The position numbers were made by a program, and so were the translations under genes. The notes under the pieces were generated by a model. The model ran no database searches and was not told where the DNA came from. It was given only the letters and a program-made list of their open reading frames with translations. A stretch of DNA of 64,000 bases from positions 72,346 through 136,345 of the forward strand of contig JAHDIK010000005.1 of NCBI GenBank assembly GCA_020630795.1, given 5' to 3'. This document shows, in pieces, positions 7,378 to 16,872 of this stretch. The first letter of the stretch is position 1, and each line of letters begins with the position of its first letter. This stretch comes from Colwellia sp. GTDB taxonomy: Bacteria; Pseudomonadota; Gammaproteobacteria; Enterobacterales; Alteromonadaceae.

Positions 7378-10300
7378 TTATTCAAGGTATTTAGACTGAA
7401 GCTTGTTGGCAAGCATTGCGCTCATCATCGCCCTTAGTGAAGCTGGTTTTACGAGTTTACGCATAAAACCAACGTCAGCCGCTTCGGTTTTTTCTTCTAT
7501 ATCGCTGTCTGACGTGGCAGTTATCAGTATAGCCGGCACATAGTGATTTCTAGAATCTCGCAATTTACCGATTAAATGAATGCCGTTGTGATCATTGTCT
7601 AGCTGATAGTCTACAAGCAGTATTTCAATCTCATTTTTATGTAATTCGAACATTTGAATGGCTTCATTAAATGAGGCTGCGGCTAATACATTACATTGCC
7701 ATGCCGTTAACAGCTCAATCATGCCATTGAGTACTTGAGGGTCGTTATCAATACATAATACGGTAACGCCCGTTAATCCAACTTTAGACAGCGGTGCTTG
7801 ATATTTTGGTTTGAAAATCGGTTCGGCTTTTTCTACCGAAACAGTAAAATTGCAGCCTTTACCAACCGCAGACTTTAACGAGAGTGAATGGTTAAGTAAT
7901 TGAGATAAACTTTGCGTGATACTCAAACCTAATCCTAAACCTTTTTTGGTGCTTGATGGCTCAGACTGAAGCGGAGTATTTAACTGAGTAAACTGTTCAA
8001 ATACTGCTTTTTGCTTATTTGGTGGAATACCCGGACCATTATCGAGTACTTGTATCTCGACATTGTTTCCTACAACTCTAGCACCCAATAACACTTTTCC
8101 GGGGCTAGCATACCTAAATGCATTACCAATAAGGTTTTGTATAATTCGATGCAGTAAGTGTTTGTCGGTTTTTACCCATTGTTTAGAGTGAACGACTCTA
8201 AAGTCAACAAGCAACTCTTCAGCAGAAGCTGAAAACTCTTGTTCTAAATTGCTAAACAGTTCACTTAACTCAATTGATTCTATTTGAGGTTTGATATTTC
8301 CACTTTCAATACGGGCTATTTCACCTAAGTCAGACAATAGGTCGTTGGCGACTTTTAATGACTGGTCGATGTTATTTACTTGCCGCTTTTGTACGGCATT
8401 TAAATTATTCTGATCGGCAAGTGCAGAGGTAAATAATCGAGCAGCTTCTAAAGGTTGCATTAAGTCGTGACTACAGGCCTTTAAATAAAGACTTTTTTTA
8501 ACATGAGCTTGTTCGGCTTTCTCTCGTGCTTTTTCAAGCGCTTCATTCATTTGTATTAGTTTTTCGGTACGTTCTTCAACGCGAGTTTCTAGATCAAGAT
8601 TAGCTTCTCTAAGGACTTTTTCGGCGTGGCGATACGCTGTAATGTCTGAAAACAGCATAACGAATCCACCACCAGGAAGTGGATTTCCTTCAATTCTGAT
8701 CACCTGTCCGTCAGGTTGCTGACGTTCTGAGCTATGTGAGCTGCCTTGGCGTAAATATTCTAATCGTTTTGATACTTGTGCGGTTACTTCGCCTTCCCCG
8801 CATAGTCCTCGTTTAGCATTAAATGCAATAAGGTTTTCAATAGGGCAACCTCTATACACAAGACCTTCAGGGTAGTTAAACAAGTCTATATATTTTTTAT
8901 TCCATGCGACGAGTTTAAGTTCGTTATCTACGATAGAAATACCTTCACTGGCGTTTTCGATAGCACTTTGTAGCAGATTTTCACTGTATTTTTGACGTTG
9001 TAGAGAAGCGTCTTCAACTAACACCGCTAACTCATCTAGCGCGATTTCTCTGCCTTCTAACGCTGATGAAAGTACTAATCTTGCAGATGACACACCCATA
9101 ACACTAGCTAACGTATTTTCGGTGTGTTGTAGCAATAGTTGATTGTAAGTAACTGTGCCTAATTTAGGTTTGTTATTTGATGTTCTAAAGGCATTGAAAC
9201 TGGCTTTTGCTTTATCTTCACCAACAAAACGAGACACTAACAACTCAAGCTCTTGTGTATTTACGTGTTTGCTTTTCTGTGTTGCAAGTAAATTGGGAGA
9301 TTGCCACTCCATAAAAATAGAGGCTTGCATGCGCTCTCGAACACTTTGCCGGCTAATTTTCGACAGCGCCCACATGACAAAAATATTAGCCCCTAAACTT
9401 AATAAGCTAACAATACTGGTACCGGGTAATAAACCATCGTTAAATGGTTGTTCGTAAAACTCAAATTGCGGTAAAAAGTTTAAAATAAACCACAGCATAA
9501 ACCCGACAATAATACCGCCGTAAACACCCGTTAAGCTTGCTCTACGCCAATAAAATGCTGCCACAAGTGCTGGGGTGAGTTGAGCGAAGGCTCCAAGAGC
9601 GATTTCACCGAGTGAAGATAAAGTATCTGGAGATGCTAAGAAAAAGGCGCTATATCCGAGCATGATAACGAAAAACACCAGAGCTTTTCGAATATTTAAT
9701 AATCTAACCCTAAAGTTGTCGTAATCTGTTTCTTTGTGCTTGTCGGATTTAAAAAGAAGTGGGAATACAATTTCATTACTGAGCATTGTACTTAGCGCAA
9801 TAGAGGAAATGATTACCATGGAACTGGCTGCTGATATTGCACCTAAAAACGAGAATAAGGTTAGCCAAACTTGTTCTTGGTGCCACGGTAAAAATAATAC
9901 GTAAGCGTCAGAAGGCACCGAGTCGCCTAGCAATACATGACCAGCCAGCCCAAGTGGTGCAGCGAATAACGCAAAAACTAATAAATATAAAGGAAAAATT
10001 CGACGACCTAACCATGTGTCTTTCTCATTTTTTAATTCCACCACCATTACTTGGAATTGACGCGGTAACGATAAGAATGCAGCCATTACGATGATGAGCA
10101 TGGCAAACATAGACATAATATTAGGCGCGTTGAGTTGTTTATCTAGTTGAAGGTTAGCACCTGATTGATGCCAAATATCCATAGGTGAATCGAAAAGGAT
10201 ATACGATACGAATAGTCCTACTGCGAGAAAGGCGAATAACTTAACGAGTGATTCAAATGCTATGGCAAGCATCACACCTGGGTGTCGTTCAGTTACGTCG

Positions 10301-10827
10301 ATATTTCGAATACCGAAGACAATTGTAAAACTTGCTAAAAACAAGCTAACAACCAAGCCAAACCACCAAGTATTGAGCTCTTGGTCTGCTTGTAGTTGTT
10401 GAAAAGAATACACAATAGCTTTTAGCTGTAGCGCAATGTAAGGCATGGTGCCGACAAGAGCTACTAGGGTTACCACAATAGCGAGGTTATGAGATTTACC
10501 GTAGCGGGCGGCAAGTAAATCAGCCAAAGAGGTTAAATTAAGCTTTAAACTTACACGAATAATGCGTTGAATAAAGGGCCAAGCAAAGATGAATAGAAGA
10601 ATTGGGCCTAAATAAATAGGAATATGTGACAGTATGTTTGTCGCTGCTTGCCCGGCCGTACCTAAAAAGCTCCAAGAGGTACAATAAACACCAAGCGTTA
10701 AGCCATAAATCAGTGGTTGGCTATTTTTAAAAAGGCGATGTTTGTACTTATCACCAATGTGAGCGATAAGAAACAATAAGCCAATGTAGGCTAAGCTTAA
10801 TGTGGCTAATTGCCAAGTAGGAAACAT
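7378..10827 (-). CDS. crbS: CrbS-like sodium:solute symporter / PAS / hybrid histidine kinase
   Basis: This 1149-residue sensor joins a transporter-like domain to a hybrid kinase. Residues 1-490 form a sodium:solute symporter domain with about 13 membrane spans. A linker of STAC type follows (about 520-605), then a PAS domain (about 615-740), a coiled coil, and a histidine kinase with phospho-accepting His787 in the H-box ACSHDLMQP. The ATPase domain shows QNLIGNAFRYA, VLDNGPGIPP and GLGLGLSITQ. A receiver domain (about 1025-1140) has Asp1073 in LLVDYQLD. This order is that of Vibrio CrbS and Pseudomonas MxtR, which signal to CrbR/ErdR to control acetate use. Its partner is probably the regulator at 4190. 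Signal sensed is inferred to relate to acetate or its uptake. Confidence 0.88.
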   Translation of the reverse strand: MFPTWQLATLSLAYIGLLFLIAHIGDKYKHRLFKNSQPLIYGLTLGVYCTSWSFLGTAGQAATNILSHIPIYLGPILLFIFAWPFIQRIIRVSLKLNLTSLADLLAARYGKSHNLAIVVTLVALVGTMPYIALQLKAIVYSFQQLQADQELNTWWFGLVVSLFLASFTIVFGIRNIDVTERHPGVMLAIAFESLVKLFAFLAVGLFVSYILFDSPMDIWHQSGANLQLDKQLNAPNIMSMFAMLIIVMAAFLSLPRQFQVMVVELKNEKDTWLGRRIFPLYLLVFALFAAPLGLAGHVLLGDSVPSDAYVLFLPWHQEQVWLTLFSFLGAISAASSMVIISSIALSTMLSNEIVFPLLFKSDKHKETDYDNFRVRLLNIRKALVFFVIMLGYSAFFLASPDTLSSLGEIALGAFAQLTPALVAAFYWRRASLTGVYGGIIVGFMLWFILNFLPQFEFYEQPFNDGLLPGTSIVSLLSLGANIFVMWALSKISRQSVRERMQASIFMEWQSPNLLATQKSKHVNTQELELLVSRFVGEDKAKASFNAFRTSNNKPKLGTVTYNQLLLQHTENTLASVMGVSSARLVLSSALEGREIALDELAVLVEDASLQRQKYSENLLQSAIENASEGISIVDNELKLVAWNKKYIDLFNYPEGLVYRGCPIENLIAFNAKRGLCGEGEVTAQVSKRLEYLRQGSSHSSERQQPDGQVIRIEGNPLPGGGFVMLFSDITAYRHAEKVLREANLDLETRVEERTEKLIQMNEALEKAREKAEQAHVKKSLYLKACSHDLMQPLEAARLFTSALADQNNLNAVQKRQVNNIDQSLKVANDLLSDLGEIARIESGNIKPQIESIELSELFSNLEQEFSASAEELLVDFRVVHSKQWVKTDKHLLHRIIQNLIGNAFRYASPGKVLLGARVVGNNVEIQVLDNGPGIPPNKQKAVFEQFTQLNTPLQSEPSSTKKGLGLGLSITQSLSQLLNHSLSLKSAVGKGCNFTVSVEKAEPIFKPKYQAPLSKVGLTGVTVLCIDNDPQVLNGMIELLTAWQCNVLAAASFNEAIQMFELHKNEIEILLVDYQLDNDHNGIHLIGKLRDSRNHYVPAILITATSDSDIEEKTEAADVGFMRKLVKPASLRAMMSAMLANKLQSKYLE

Positions 10828-10859
10828 TAATTCTCGCTATTTTAAACGCATGATTTTAA

Positions 10860-11300
10860 TTATTTTAATGTTTGAGTATAAAACTCGGAGATGTATTGTC
10901 CACCTTTAATACTCGCGATTAATCGGAGTTTAGCTTTGTCTCCTTTATTACTAATTAGGCTACGAAGTTTAGTTTTGTTTTTCCAATAATAAGGGCTTTC
11001 TTTCATTCCAAGTGGATACGCTGTAGGTTCATCGTTTGAGTCGACGATAAAGAATGTAGCTTTGTCTAACGGAAAGGTAGAGTTAACCGTGGTTATTCCG
11101 TTTTCATCAAACACATTAACTTCAAATTCACCCGATTTAAGAATACATTTTTGATTCAATACGTCGCAATGCCCAAACGGAACCAAAGTAATTAACTTAT
11201 TTTTCTTTGCTTGATGTTCAACGTAAAAGTCTGAAGCAATATACCCACCTAAAATAAGAAAAGGGGCTACCATTAATGCAAGTTTTGTATGACGATTCAT
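10860..11300 (-). CDS. Conserved-context hypothetical protein with N-terminal membrane anchor
   Basis: I do not recognise this 146-residue protein. It has one N-terminal hydrophobic segment (about residues 8-24) that may be an uncleaved anchor or a signal peptide, and the rest should lie in the periplasm. Two cysteines close together (FGHCDVLNQKC) could form a disulfide. The remainder looks like a beta-rich small domain. It sits 32 bases upstream of crbS in the same direction, so the two may be cotranscribed. A role in the CrbS pathway is only suggested by position. Confidence 0.6.
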   Translation of the reverse strand: MNRHTKLALMVAPFLILGGYIASDFYVEHQAKKNKLITLVPFGHCDVLNQKCILKSGEFEVNVFDENGITTVNSTFPLDKATFFIVDSNDEPTAYPLGMKESPYYWKNKTKLRSLISNKGDKAKLRLIASIKGGQYISEFYTQTLK

Positions 11301-11405
11301 AAAATATCCTGATAAAACAAATAGTAATCACTTATTAATAACGCGTGTAATGCTGAAAAACAATGATCAAATGTTATTAATTACGTTTATTTATATGTAA
11401 ATAGA

Positions 11406-11432
11406 AAAAAGACTCCAAAGTGGAGTCTTTTT
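11406..11432. terminator. Bidirectional rho-independent terminator after the symporter gene
   Basis: An 11-base-pair stem (AAAAGACTCCA at 11407-11417 and TGGAGTCTTTT at 11421-11431) with an AAG loop is flanked by A and T runs on both sides. It lies 23 bases past the symporter stop codon on the minus strand and would end that operon. Confidence 0.85.
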
Positions 11433-11454
11433 AAAAGGTTACTGCGACACGCTC

Positions 11455-13191
11455 TTAGTGATCGTGTGCTGCACCTGCCCCGTGAGGAATACGGAAATTA
11501 TCTACCATTTCCTGAATATGTGCTGGCGCTGGACCTGTAACTTTTAATACAGCAAATGCTACACCGAAGTTAACTAATGCACCTACCGCACCAAATGCGT
11601 TTGGTGAAATACCTAGGAACCAGTTTGGACCCATGTCACCTAAGAACGATGTACCAGGGATAAACATAATGCCTTTGTGTTGGAATACGTAAAGCATTGT
11701 TACACCGATACCTGCACACATACCTGCAACAGCTGCTGTACCACTCATCTTCTTAGCGAAGATACCCATCATTAGTGCAGGGAAAATACTTGATGCTGCT
11801 AAACCAAATGCTAATGCTACGGTACCTGCGGCAAACCCTGGTGGATTGAGCCCGAGATAACCCGACACCAGTATTGCTAAGGTCATAACAATTCGACCAG
11901 CAAGTAACTCGTTTTTCTCTGACATGTCTGGTGTTAATACGCCTTTCATTAAGTCATGCGAAATGGATGACGATATCGCAAGTAATAGTCCGGCAGCGGT
12001 TGATAGCGCAGCGGCTAAACCACCAGCAGCTACAAGTGCGATAACCCAGTTAGGTAAATTCGCGATAGCAGGGTTTGCAAGAACCATAATGTCACGGTCA
12101 ACTTTAACCATTTCATTCTTTTCTTTGTCTGCTACGTATTGAATTTTTCCATCTGCGTTTTTGTCTTCAAATTTAAGTAAGCCTGTTTTTTCCCAGTCTT
12201 TAAACCATTGTGGACGTTCTGCGTAATCCATATTTTGACCAGCAGCCGGTTCAATAGTGTTCATTAAGTTAAAGCGAGCCATTGCACCAACAGCAGGAGC
12301 AACAGTGTAAAGTAATGCGATAAATACTAATGCGTAACCCGCAGAAGAACGTGCAGCTTTAACACTAGGTACAGTAAAGAAGCGCATGATTACATGAGGT
12401 AAACCAGCAGTACCAATCATAAGAGACATAGTATAAGCGAACATGTTTAATGAACCGCCCATATTATTGGTTGTGTATTCTTTGAAACCAAGTTCAGTAA
12501 CAACCATATCTAACTTATCAAGTAAGTAAACGCCACTACCGTCAGCTAATGTTGAACCTAAACCAAGTTGTGGGATTGGGTTACCTGTTAACTGTAATGA
12601 AATGAATATTGCAGGAATTGTGTATGCAAAAATAAGTACACAGTACTGAGCGATTTGCGTATATGTAATACCTTTCATACCACCTAATACAGCATATACC
12701 CAAACAACTGCCATACCAATGTATAAGCCATTGTCATACTCAACTTCTAAGAAGCGAGAGAATGCAACACCTACACCTTTCATTTGACCGATAATATAAG
12801 TTAATGAAGCAATAATTAAACAAACTACAGCAACAATACGCGCTGTTTTTGAGTAATAACGATCTGAAATAAATTCAGGTACTGTAAACTTACCGTGCTT
12901 ACGCATGTATGGCGCAAGTAACATAGCAAGAAGTACGTAACCACCAGTCCAACCCATTAGGAATACAGAACCACCGTAACCTAAAAAGGCAATTAAACCA
13001 GCCATTGAAATGAATGACGCAGCACTCATCCAATCGGCACCAATTGCCATACCATTTTGCATTGGTGTAACACCGCCGCCAGCAACGTAAAAATCACTTG
13101 TTGAACCTGCGCGTGCCCACCATGCAATGGCGAAATACATCGCGAATGAGCCGAAAACGGCGATATAGGTATAAAGCTTTAACTCATCCAT
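11455..13191 (-). CDS. ActP-like sodium:solute symporter, large subunit (VC_2705 type)
   Basis: This 578-residue protein is a sodium:solute symporter with about 13 membrane spans, of the type paired with a DUF4212 small subunit and tied to acetate or short organic acid uptake. It starts in the DUF4212 stop codon (TAATG) with the ribosome site GGAGGAG, so the two are made together. A hydrophilic insert at about residues 318-375 holds an EF-hand-like loop starting at Asp343 (DKNADGKIQY), although position 12 of the loop is Ala. The C-terminus is His-rich (GAGAAHDH). Location next to crbS and DUF294 supports acetate transport; the exact substrate is inferred. Confidence 0.88.
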   Translation of the reverse strand: MDELKLYTYIAVFGSFAMYFAIAWWARAGSTSDFYVAGGGVTPMQNGMAIGADWMSAASFISMAGLIAFLGYGGSVFLMGWTGGYVLLAMLLAPYMRKHGKFTVPEFISDRYYSKTARIVAVVCLIIASLTYIIGQMKGVGVAFSRFLEVEYDNGLYIGMAVVWVYAVLGGMKGITYTQIAQYCVLIFAYTIPAIFISLQLTGNPIPQLGLGSTLADGSGVYLLDKLDMVVTELGFKEYTTNNMGGSLNMFAYTMSLMIGTAGLPHVIMRFFTVPSVKAARSSAGYALVFIALLYTVAPAVGAMARFNLMNTIEPAAGQNMDYAERPQWFKDWEKTGLLKFEDKNADGKIQYVADKEKNEMVKVDRDIMVLANPAIANLPNWVIALVAAGGLAAALSTAAGLLLAISSSISHDLMKGVLTPDMSEKNELLAGRIVMTLAILVSGYLGLNPPGFAAGTVALAFGLAASSIFPALMMGIFAKKMSGTAAVAGMCAGIGVTMLYVFQHKGIMFIPGTSFLGDMGPNWFLGISPNAFGAVGALVNFGVAFAVLKVTGPAPAHIQEMVDNFRIPHGAGAAHDH

Positions 13192-13442
13192 TATGACTCC
13201 TCCACATTATATTTTTTATCCAGCTTATTCATTTGAGCTGAATACCAAAAGATTAACCCTAAAAAGGTGTAAATAGACCCTTGTTGAGCGAACCAGAAAC
13301 CTAGTTTATAACCGCCAAGTCTTATGGCATTTAGTGGTTCAACGAGCAAAATACCAAACCCGAATGACACTACAAACCAAATAACGAGACATATAAAGAT
13401 TAACCGCAGATTTTCCTGCCAGTATGTTGTATTACCTTCCAT
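13191..13442 (-). CDS. DUF4212 sodium:solute symporter small subunit
   Basis: The 83-residue membrane protein has two spans (about residues 12-32 and 50-70) and the family features YWQENLRLIFICLVIWF and GFWFAQQGSIYTFL. DUF4212 proteins accompany a large symporter subunit, here the gene that begins in this gene's stop codon. The operon probably starts in the 263-base gap shared with the divergent DUF294 gene, which is a likely place for CrbR control, although I see no motif I can name there. Confidence 0.9.
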   Translation of the reverse strand: MEGNTTYWQENLRLIFICLVIWFVVSFGFGILLVEPLNAIRLGGYKLGFWFAQQGSIYTFLGLIFWYSAQMNKLDKKYNVEES

Positions 13443-13705
13443 CCTCTTCTCCTAGCAATTTGAGCGTTTTGTTATGCTACGCCTATTATTATTACCCTGT
13501 ATGTATGAACGGCTGACTATGGCGTTATCATTGTTAAATTAACCAAACAGGAATACTCAAACCATTCTATTAAACACACTAGCAATCTTTTTCTAGCTAT
13601 CCTATTCAACTTTAGTCTAGGGTTGTTCGGAAGAGGTTGACTTTAAATAGCTATATCAACTACAACTCATATAACGGCTTATTTTCATTACCAAGAGAGT
13701 GAAAC

Positions 13706-15568
13706 ATGGACACAGCACTATCTGAAATTTGCACCTTTGTTGCAGCAATTCCACCGTTTGACAAACTGCCAAATGAAACGCTAGAAACTGTCATAAAAGA
13801 GATGAGTATTTGCTATATGCGTGGAGGTGAGTCGTTACCACCAAAAGGGATAACCGATCAGCGTTTATATATTGTGAAAAAAGGTGCGTTAAGTTACTTT
13901 TCGAGTGATGATGAGCTATTAGGAAAATACGCAGAAAGAGATATATGCAGCCGTTTTTGTCGTAAAAATCAAGCCGAAGAAGTATACGTGGTTACTGACG
14001 AAGATACCTTGCTTTACAGTATTCCATACGACCATTTTACCGAAACGGTGAAAGACTTTCCTGACGTTTTATCGTTCCTTGCCGAAACTTATGAAGAACG
14101 TTTAAACAAAAAAGTTTCTACGCTTAATGAAGAAGCTATTATTAATTCGTCGTTAATGAACACCACCATTGAAGACTTTTATCATGCCCCAGCAGCTACC
14201 GTAGAAGCTAGCACAAGTATTCAAAATGCGGCGATTAAAATGTCTGATCTCGGCTTTTCGTGTTTGGTTGTGGTGTCAGATGATACAGACCCAGTTAAAA
14301 ACAACCCTGTGGGTATTATTACAGATAAAGATATACGTAGGCGTTGTGTTGCCAAAGGGTTAGATATTAGTGTGCCAGTAACAGAAATTATGACCGCAGA
14401 CATGGCAACCATTGATATAGGCAACAGTGCGTACGATGCATTGATGATGATGACACATAAGCATATTCATCATTTACCGGTGACTGATGATGGTGTGCTT
14501 GCAGGTATGGTGACCTCTACTGATCTCATGAATAATGAGGGTCACAACGCGGTAAATATTACGAGTATGGTTCACAAAGCGAAAAGTGTAGATGCTCTTG
14601 TTGAAATAAGTGAGTTATTGCCCAAGTTGCAAGTGAGAATGGCTAAACTAGGGACTACGGCTGATCATGTTGGTAAAAGCATTAGTGCAATTACCATGGC
14701 GTTTACCATTCGACTGATCAAAATGGCTGAAGAAGTTAATGGGCCAGCTCCTGTTCCTTACGCATGGTTAGCCGCAGGTTCGCAAGCTAGGCAAGAGCAA
14801 TTTGCCCATTCAGATCAAGACAATGCATTGATTATATCGAACGAGATGAAACCGGAGCACGACGAATGGTTTTTACGGTTAGCTACATTTGTTAGTGATG
14901 GCTTAGACCGTTGCGGATTTATCTATTGTCCGGGCGATATCATGGCAACAAATAAACAGTGGCGACAAACACAAAAAATATGGGACACGTATTTCGAAAC
15001 ATGGGTAAGTAAACCTCACCCTAAAGCGTTGTTAAACAGTAGTGTGTTTTTTGATTTAACTACCGTTTATGGCGATACCTCGTTGCTCGAATCGGTGCGA
15101 GACAATATGTTAAAAGCAACGCAAAAGAATACATTATTTATCGCACATATGTCGAAGAATGCGCTTCAATTGCGTCCACCGTTAGGCTTTTTCAGAGATT
15201 TTGTTTTAGTACAAGATGGAGAAAATAAGAACGTACTTGATTTAAAGCATAATGGTATTGCTCCCATTGTCGATTTAGCGCGTATTTACGCGTTAGCGCA
15301 AGGTATTTCAGCCACTAATACTATTGAACGATTGCGAAAAGCAGCAGGTACATCTTCTGTAACTAAAGCTTCGGCGCTGAATCTGATCGATGCGTACGAA
15401 TTTTTAGGTATGCTCAGAATGCAACATCAAGCGCAGCGATTAATGGCAGGTAAAAAGCCGAATAATTACTTATCGCCCAAAAAAATATCTAAGCTAGAGC
15501 GAGAGCATCTTAAAGATGCATTTAAAGTGATTAAAACCATGCAAGATGCAAGACAATCGGCGTATTAA
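13706..15568 (+). CDS. cNMP-binding / CBS / DUF294 putative nucleotidyltransferase
   Basis: The 620-residue cytosolic protein has a cyclic-nucleotide-binding-like domain (about 10-135), two CBS domains (about 160-285), a GlnD-like nucleotidyltransferase domain DUF294 and a DUF294 C-terminal domain (about 470-615). The nucleotidyltransferase signature is complete: G358-S359, R362, E364 and S369-D370-x-D372. Proteins of this design stand beside acetate-type symporters in Vibrio, Shewanella and Pseudomonas and are thought to sense nucleotides and modify a partner; the target is not known. The start ATG follows AAGAGAGTG. The next gene starts 3 bases after the stop. Confidence 0.88.
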   Translation: MDTALSEICTFVAAIPPFDKLPNETLETVIKEMSICYMRGGESLPPKGITDQRLYIVKKGALSYFSSDDELLGKYAERDICSRFCRKNQAEEVYVVTDEDTLLYSIPYDHFTETVKDFPDVLSFLAETYEERLNKKVSTLNEEAIINSSLMNTTIEDFYHAPAATVEASTSIQNAAIKMSDLGFSCLVVVSDDTDPVKNNPVGIITDKDIRRRCVAKGLDISVPVTEIMTADMATIDIGNSAYDALMMMTHKHIHHLPVTDDGVLAGMVTSTDLMNNEGHNAVNITSMVHKAKSVDALVEISELLPKLQVRMAKLGTTADHVGKSISAITMAFTIRLIKMAEEVNGPAPVPYAWLAAGSQARQEQFAHSDQDNALIISNEMKPEHDEWFLRLATFVSDGLDRCGFIYCPGDIMATNKQWRQTQKIWDTYFETWVSKPHPKALLNSSVFFDLTTVYGDTSLLESVRDNMLKATQKNTLFIAHMSKNALQLRPPLGFFRDFVLVQDGENKNVLDLKHNGIAPIVDLARIYALAQGISATNTIERLRKAAGTSSVTKASALNLIDAYEFLGMLRMQHQAQRLMAGKKPNNYLSPKKISKLEREHLKDAFKVIKTMQDARQSAY

Positions 15569-15570
15569 CA

Positions 15571-16275
15571 ATGTGGCAAAATCATTCATTATTTAGTTGG
15601 TTATGTGGTTACGAAGCTCAACGAAAACAAATGTTAAAGCGAGCACCTGAAGGCGCTTTAAAAGAGTTTTTGTCGGTGCCTTTTCCTGCTGTAAACACAC
15701 CATATTCATCGTTAGAAATTCTTGCCGTTGACTTTGAAACGACAGGCTTGCACGCGGTTAACGACAAATTACTCAGCGTAGGCTTTGTTACGTTAAAAAA
15801 TAATCAAATAGCATTGGGCACAAGTTATCATCAGGTCATTAAAACCGTAGGAGACTTACAAGCCGACAATGTGCTTATTCATCAAATTACTGATGACATA
15901 AAAAATCGAGGGTTACAGCTAAGGTCAGTGGTAGAAAAGCTCCTCGAAGCACTTGCAGGTAAAGTGATGCTGGTGCATTTTGCTCGTATAGAAAAGCAAT
16001 TTCTTACGCAAGCATGTATTGAACTATATGGAATGGCACCGGTTTGGCCAATAATCGATACGTTAATGGTTGCTAAAAGGCGTATGGATAATCGAGATGT
16101 ATCGTATGACCCTTCGGAGCTCAGACTAACCCCTTTACGTGACAAATTCGGTTTGCCTGAGCATTACGGGCACAATGCCCTTAACGATGCAATTGCTACA
16201 GCAGAGTTATTAATGGTTCAGGTAAATAATATGCCAAAACCAAGCGAAGTAGAGTTAGGTGATTTGCTTTTATAG
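15571..16275 (+). CDS. DnaQ-like 3'-5' exonuclease (DEDDh, polymerase III epsilon type)
   Basis: The 234-residue protein has an exonuclease domain at about residues 50-220. ExoI is VDFETTGLHA with the catalytic D-x-E, ExoII lies near the IHQIT and LVHFARIEKQF segments, and ExoIII is HNALNDAIATAELL with the DEDDh histidine and aspartate. An N-terminal 45-residue extension is not diagnostic. It is translationally coupled to the DUF294 gene, with two bases between stop and start. This pairing recurs next to the symporter in related bacteria. It is not the main replicative proofreading subunit; its substrate is unknown. Confidence 0.85.
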   Translation: MWQNHSLFSWLCGYEAQRKQMLKRAPEGALKEFLSVPFPAVNTPYSSLEILAVDFETTGLHAVNDKLLSVGFVTLKNNQIALGTSYHQVIKTVGDLQADNVLIHQITDDIKNRGLQLRSVVEKLLEALAGKVMLVHFARIEKQFLTQACIELYGMAPVWPIIDTLMVAKRRMDNRDVSYDPSELRLTPLRDKFGLPEHYGHNALNDAIATAELLMVQVNNMPKPSEVELGDLLL

Positions 16276-16342
16276 CTAATCAATGAAGGAGATTAAAGAA
16301 AAATTTAACCAATAAAAAGGCTAGTATTACTCAATTTAGGGA

Positions 16343-16789
16343 TTAGCTTTTAGGGGAGTTCCCACTAGAAAGTGTGTTGAACAAATCGGTCGGTTCAAGT
16401 GTAAACCCATTTTCGTTTAGCCATGCTGCTGAAAGATTAAAATCATCGAAAACACGTCTTTCGTAATTACCTTCTTTATGAGGGATCATTTTATTTAACT
16501 GCATTCTTTTAGCGGCACTTCGCGAGTATACATGGCAATCGTGCGTACAGCCGTTATTAATAAACCAAGCAGCATGCTCGCCAATATGCTGTTCAATTTC
16601 AGGCGCTCCTAATTGCCAATCTTCAAGTACTGACAAAATTGCCCACGGGCTTCCAACAAGTTGAGATGCAGCTTCTCGAAATTCTTTTATGTATGTAATC
16701 GCAGCTTCTTCATTCCATGAGCCTTCAAACCATTGCAACATAACGTTGTTGTTTACTTCTATTTTCCAAGAACCATGAACGGTAAACAT
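16343..16789 (-). CDS. Hypothetical cytosolic protein, possibly STAS/SpoIIAA-like
   Basis: I do not recognise this 148-residue protein with confidence. It has no signal peptide or membrane span. The pattern of G-S-W at the N-terminus, a central helix (EEAAITYIKEFREAASQL) and then SPWAILSVLEDWQLGAPE resembles small SpoIIAA/STAS-like domains found as single proteins in Alteromonadales; that is only a fold guess. It stands alone, convergent with the exonuclease gene, with a 67-base gap holding no clear terminator. Confidence 0.6.
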   Translation of the reverse strand: MFTVHGSWKIEVNNNVMLQWFEGSWNEEAAITYIKEFREAASQLVGSPWAILSVLEDWQLGAPEIEQHIGEHAAWFINNGCTHDCHVYSRSAAKRMQLNKMIPHKEGNYERRVFDDFNLSAAWLNENGFTLEPTDLFNTLSSGNSPKS

Positions 16790-16872
16790 TTATCACCTCA
16801 CTAGTTAATACCCAATATAAGTATATGCGCTGTTGTATAGTTTGCTATTTAATAGAGTGATAACGTTTATAA

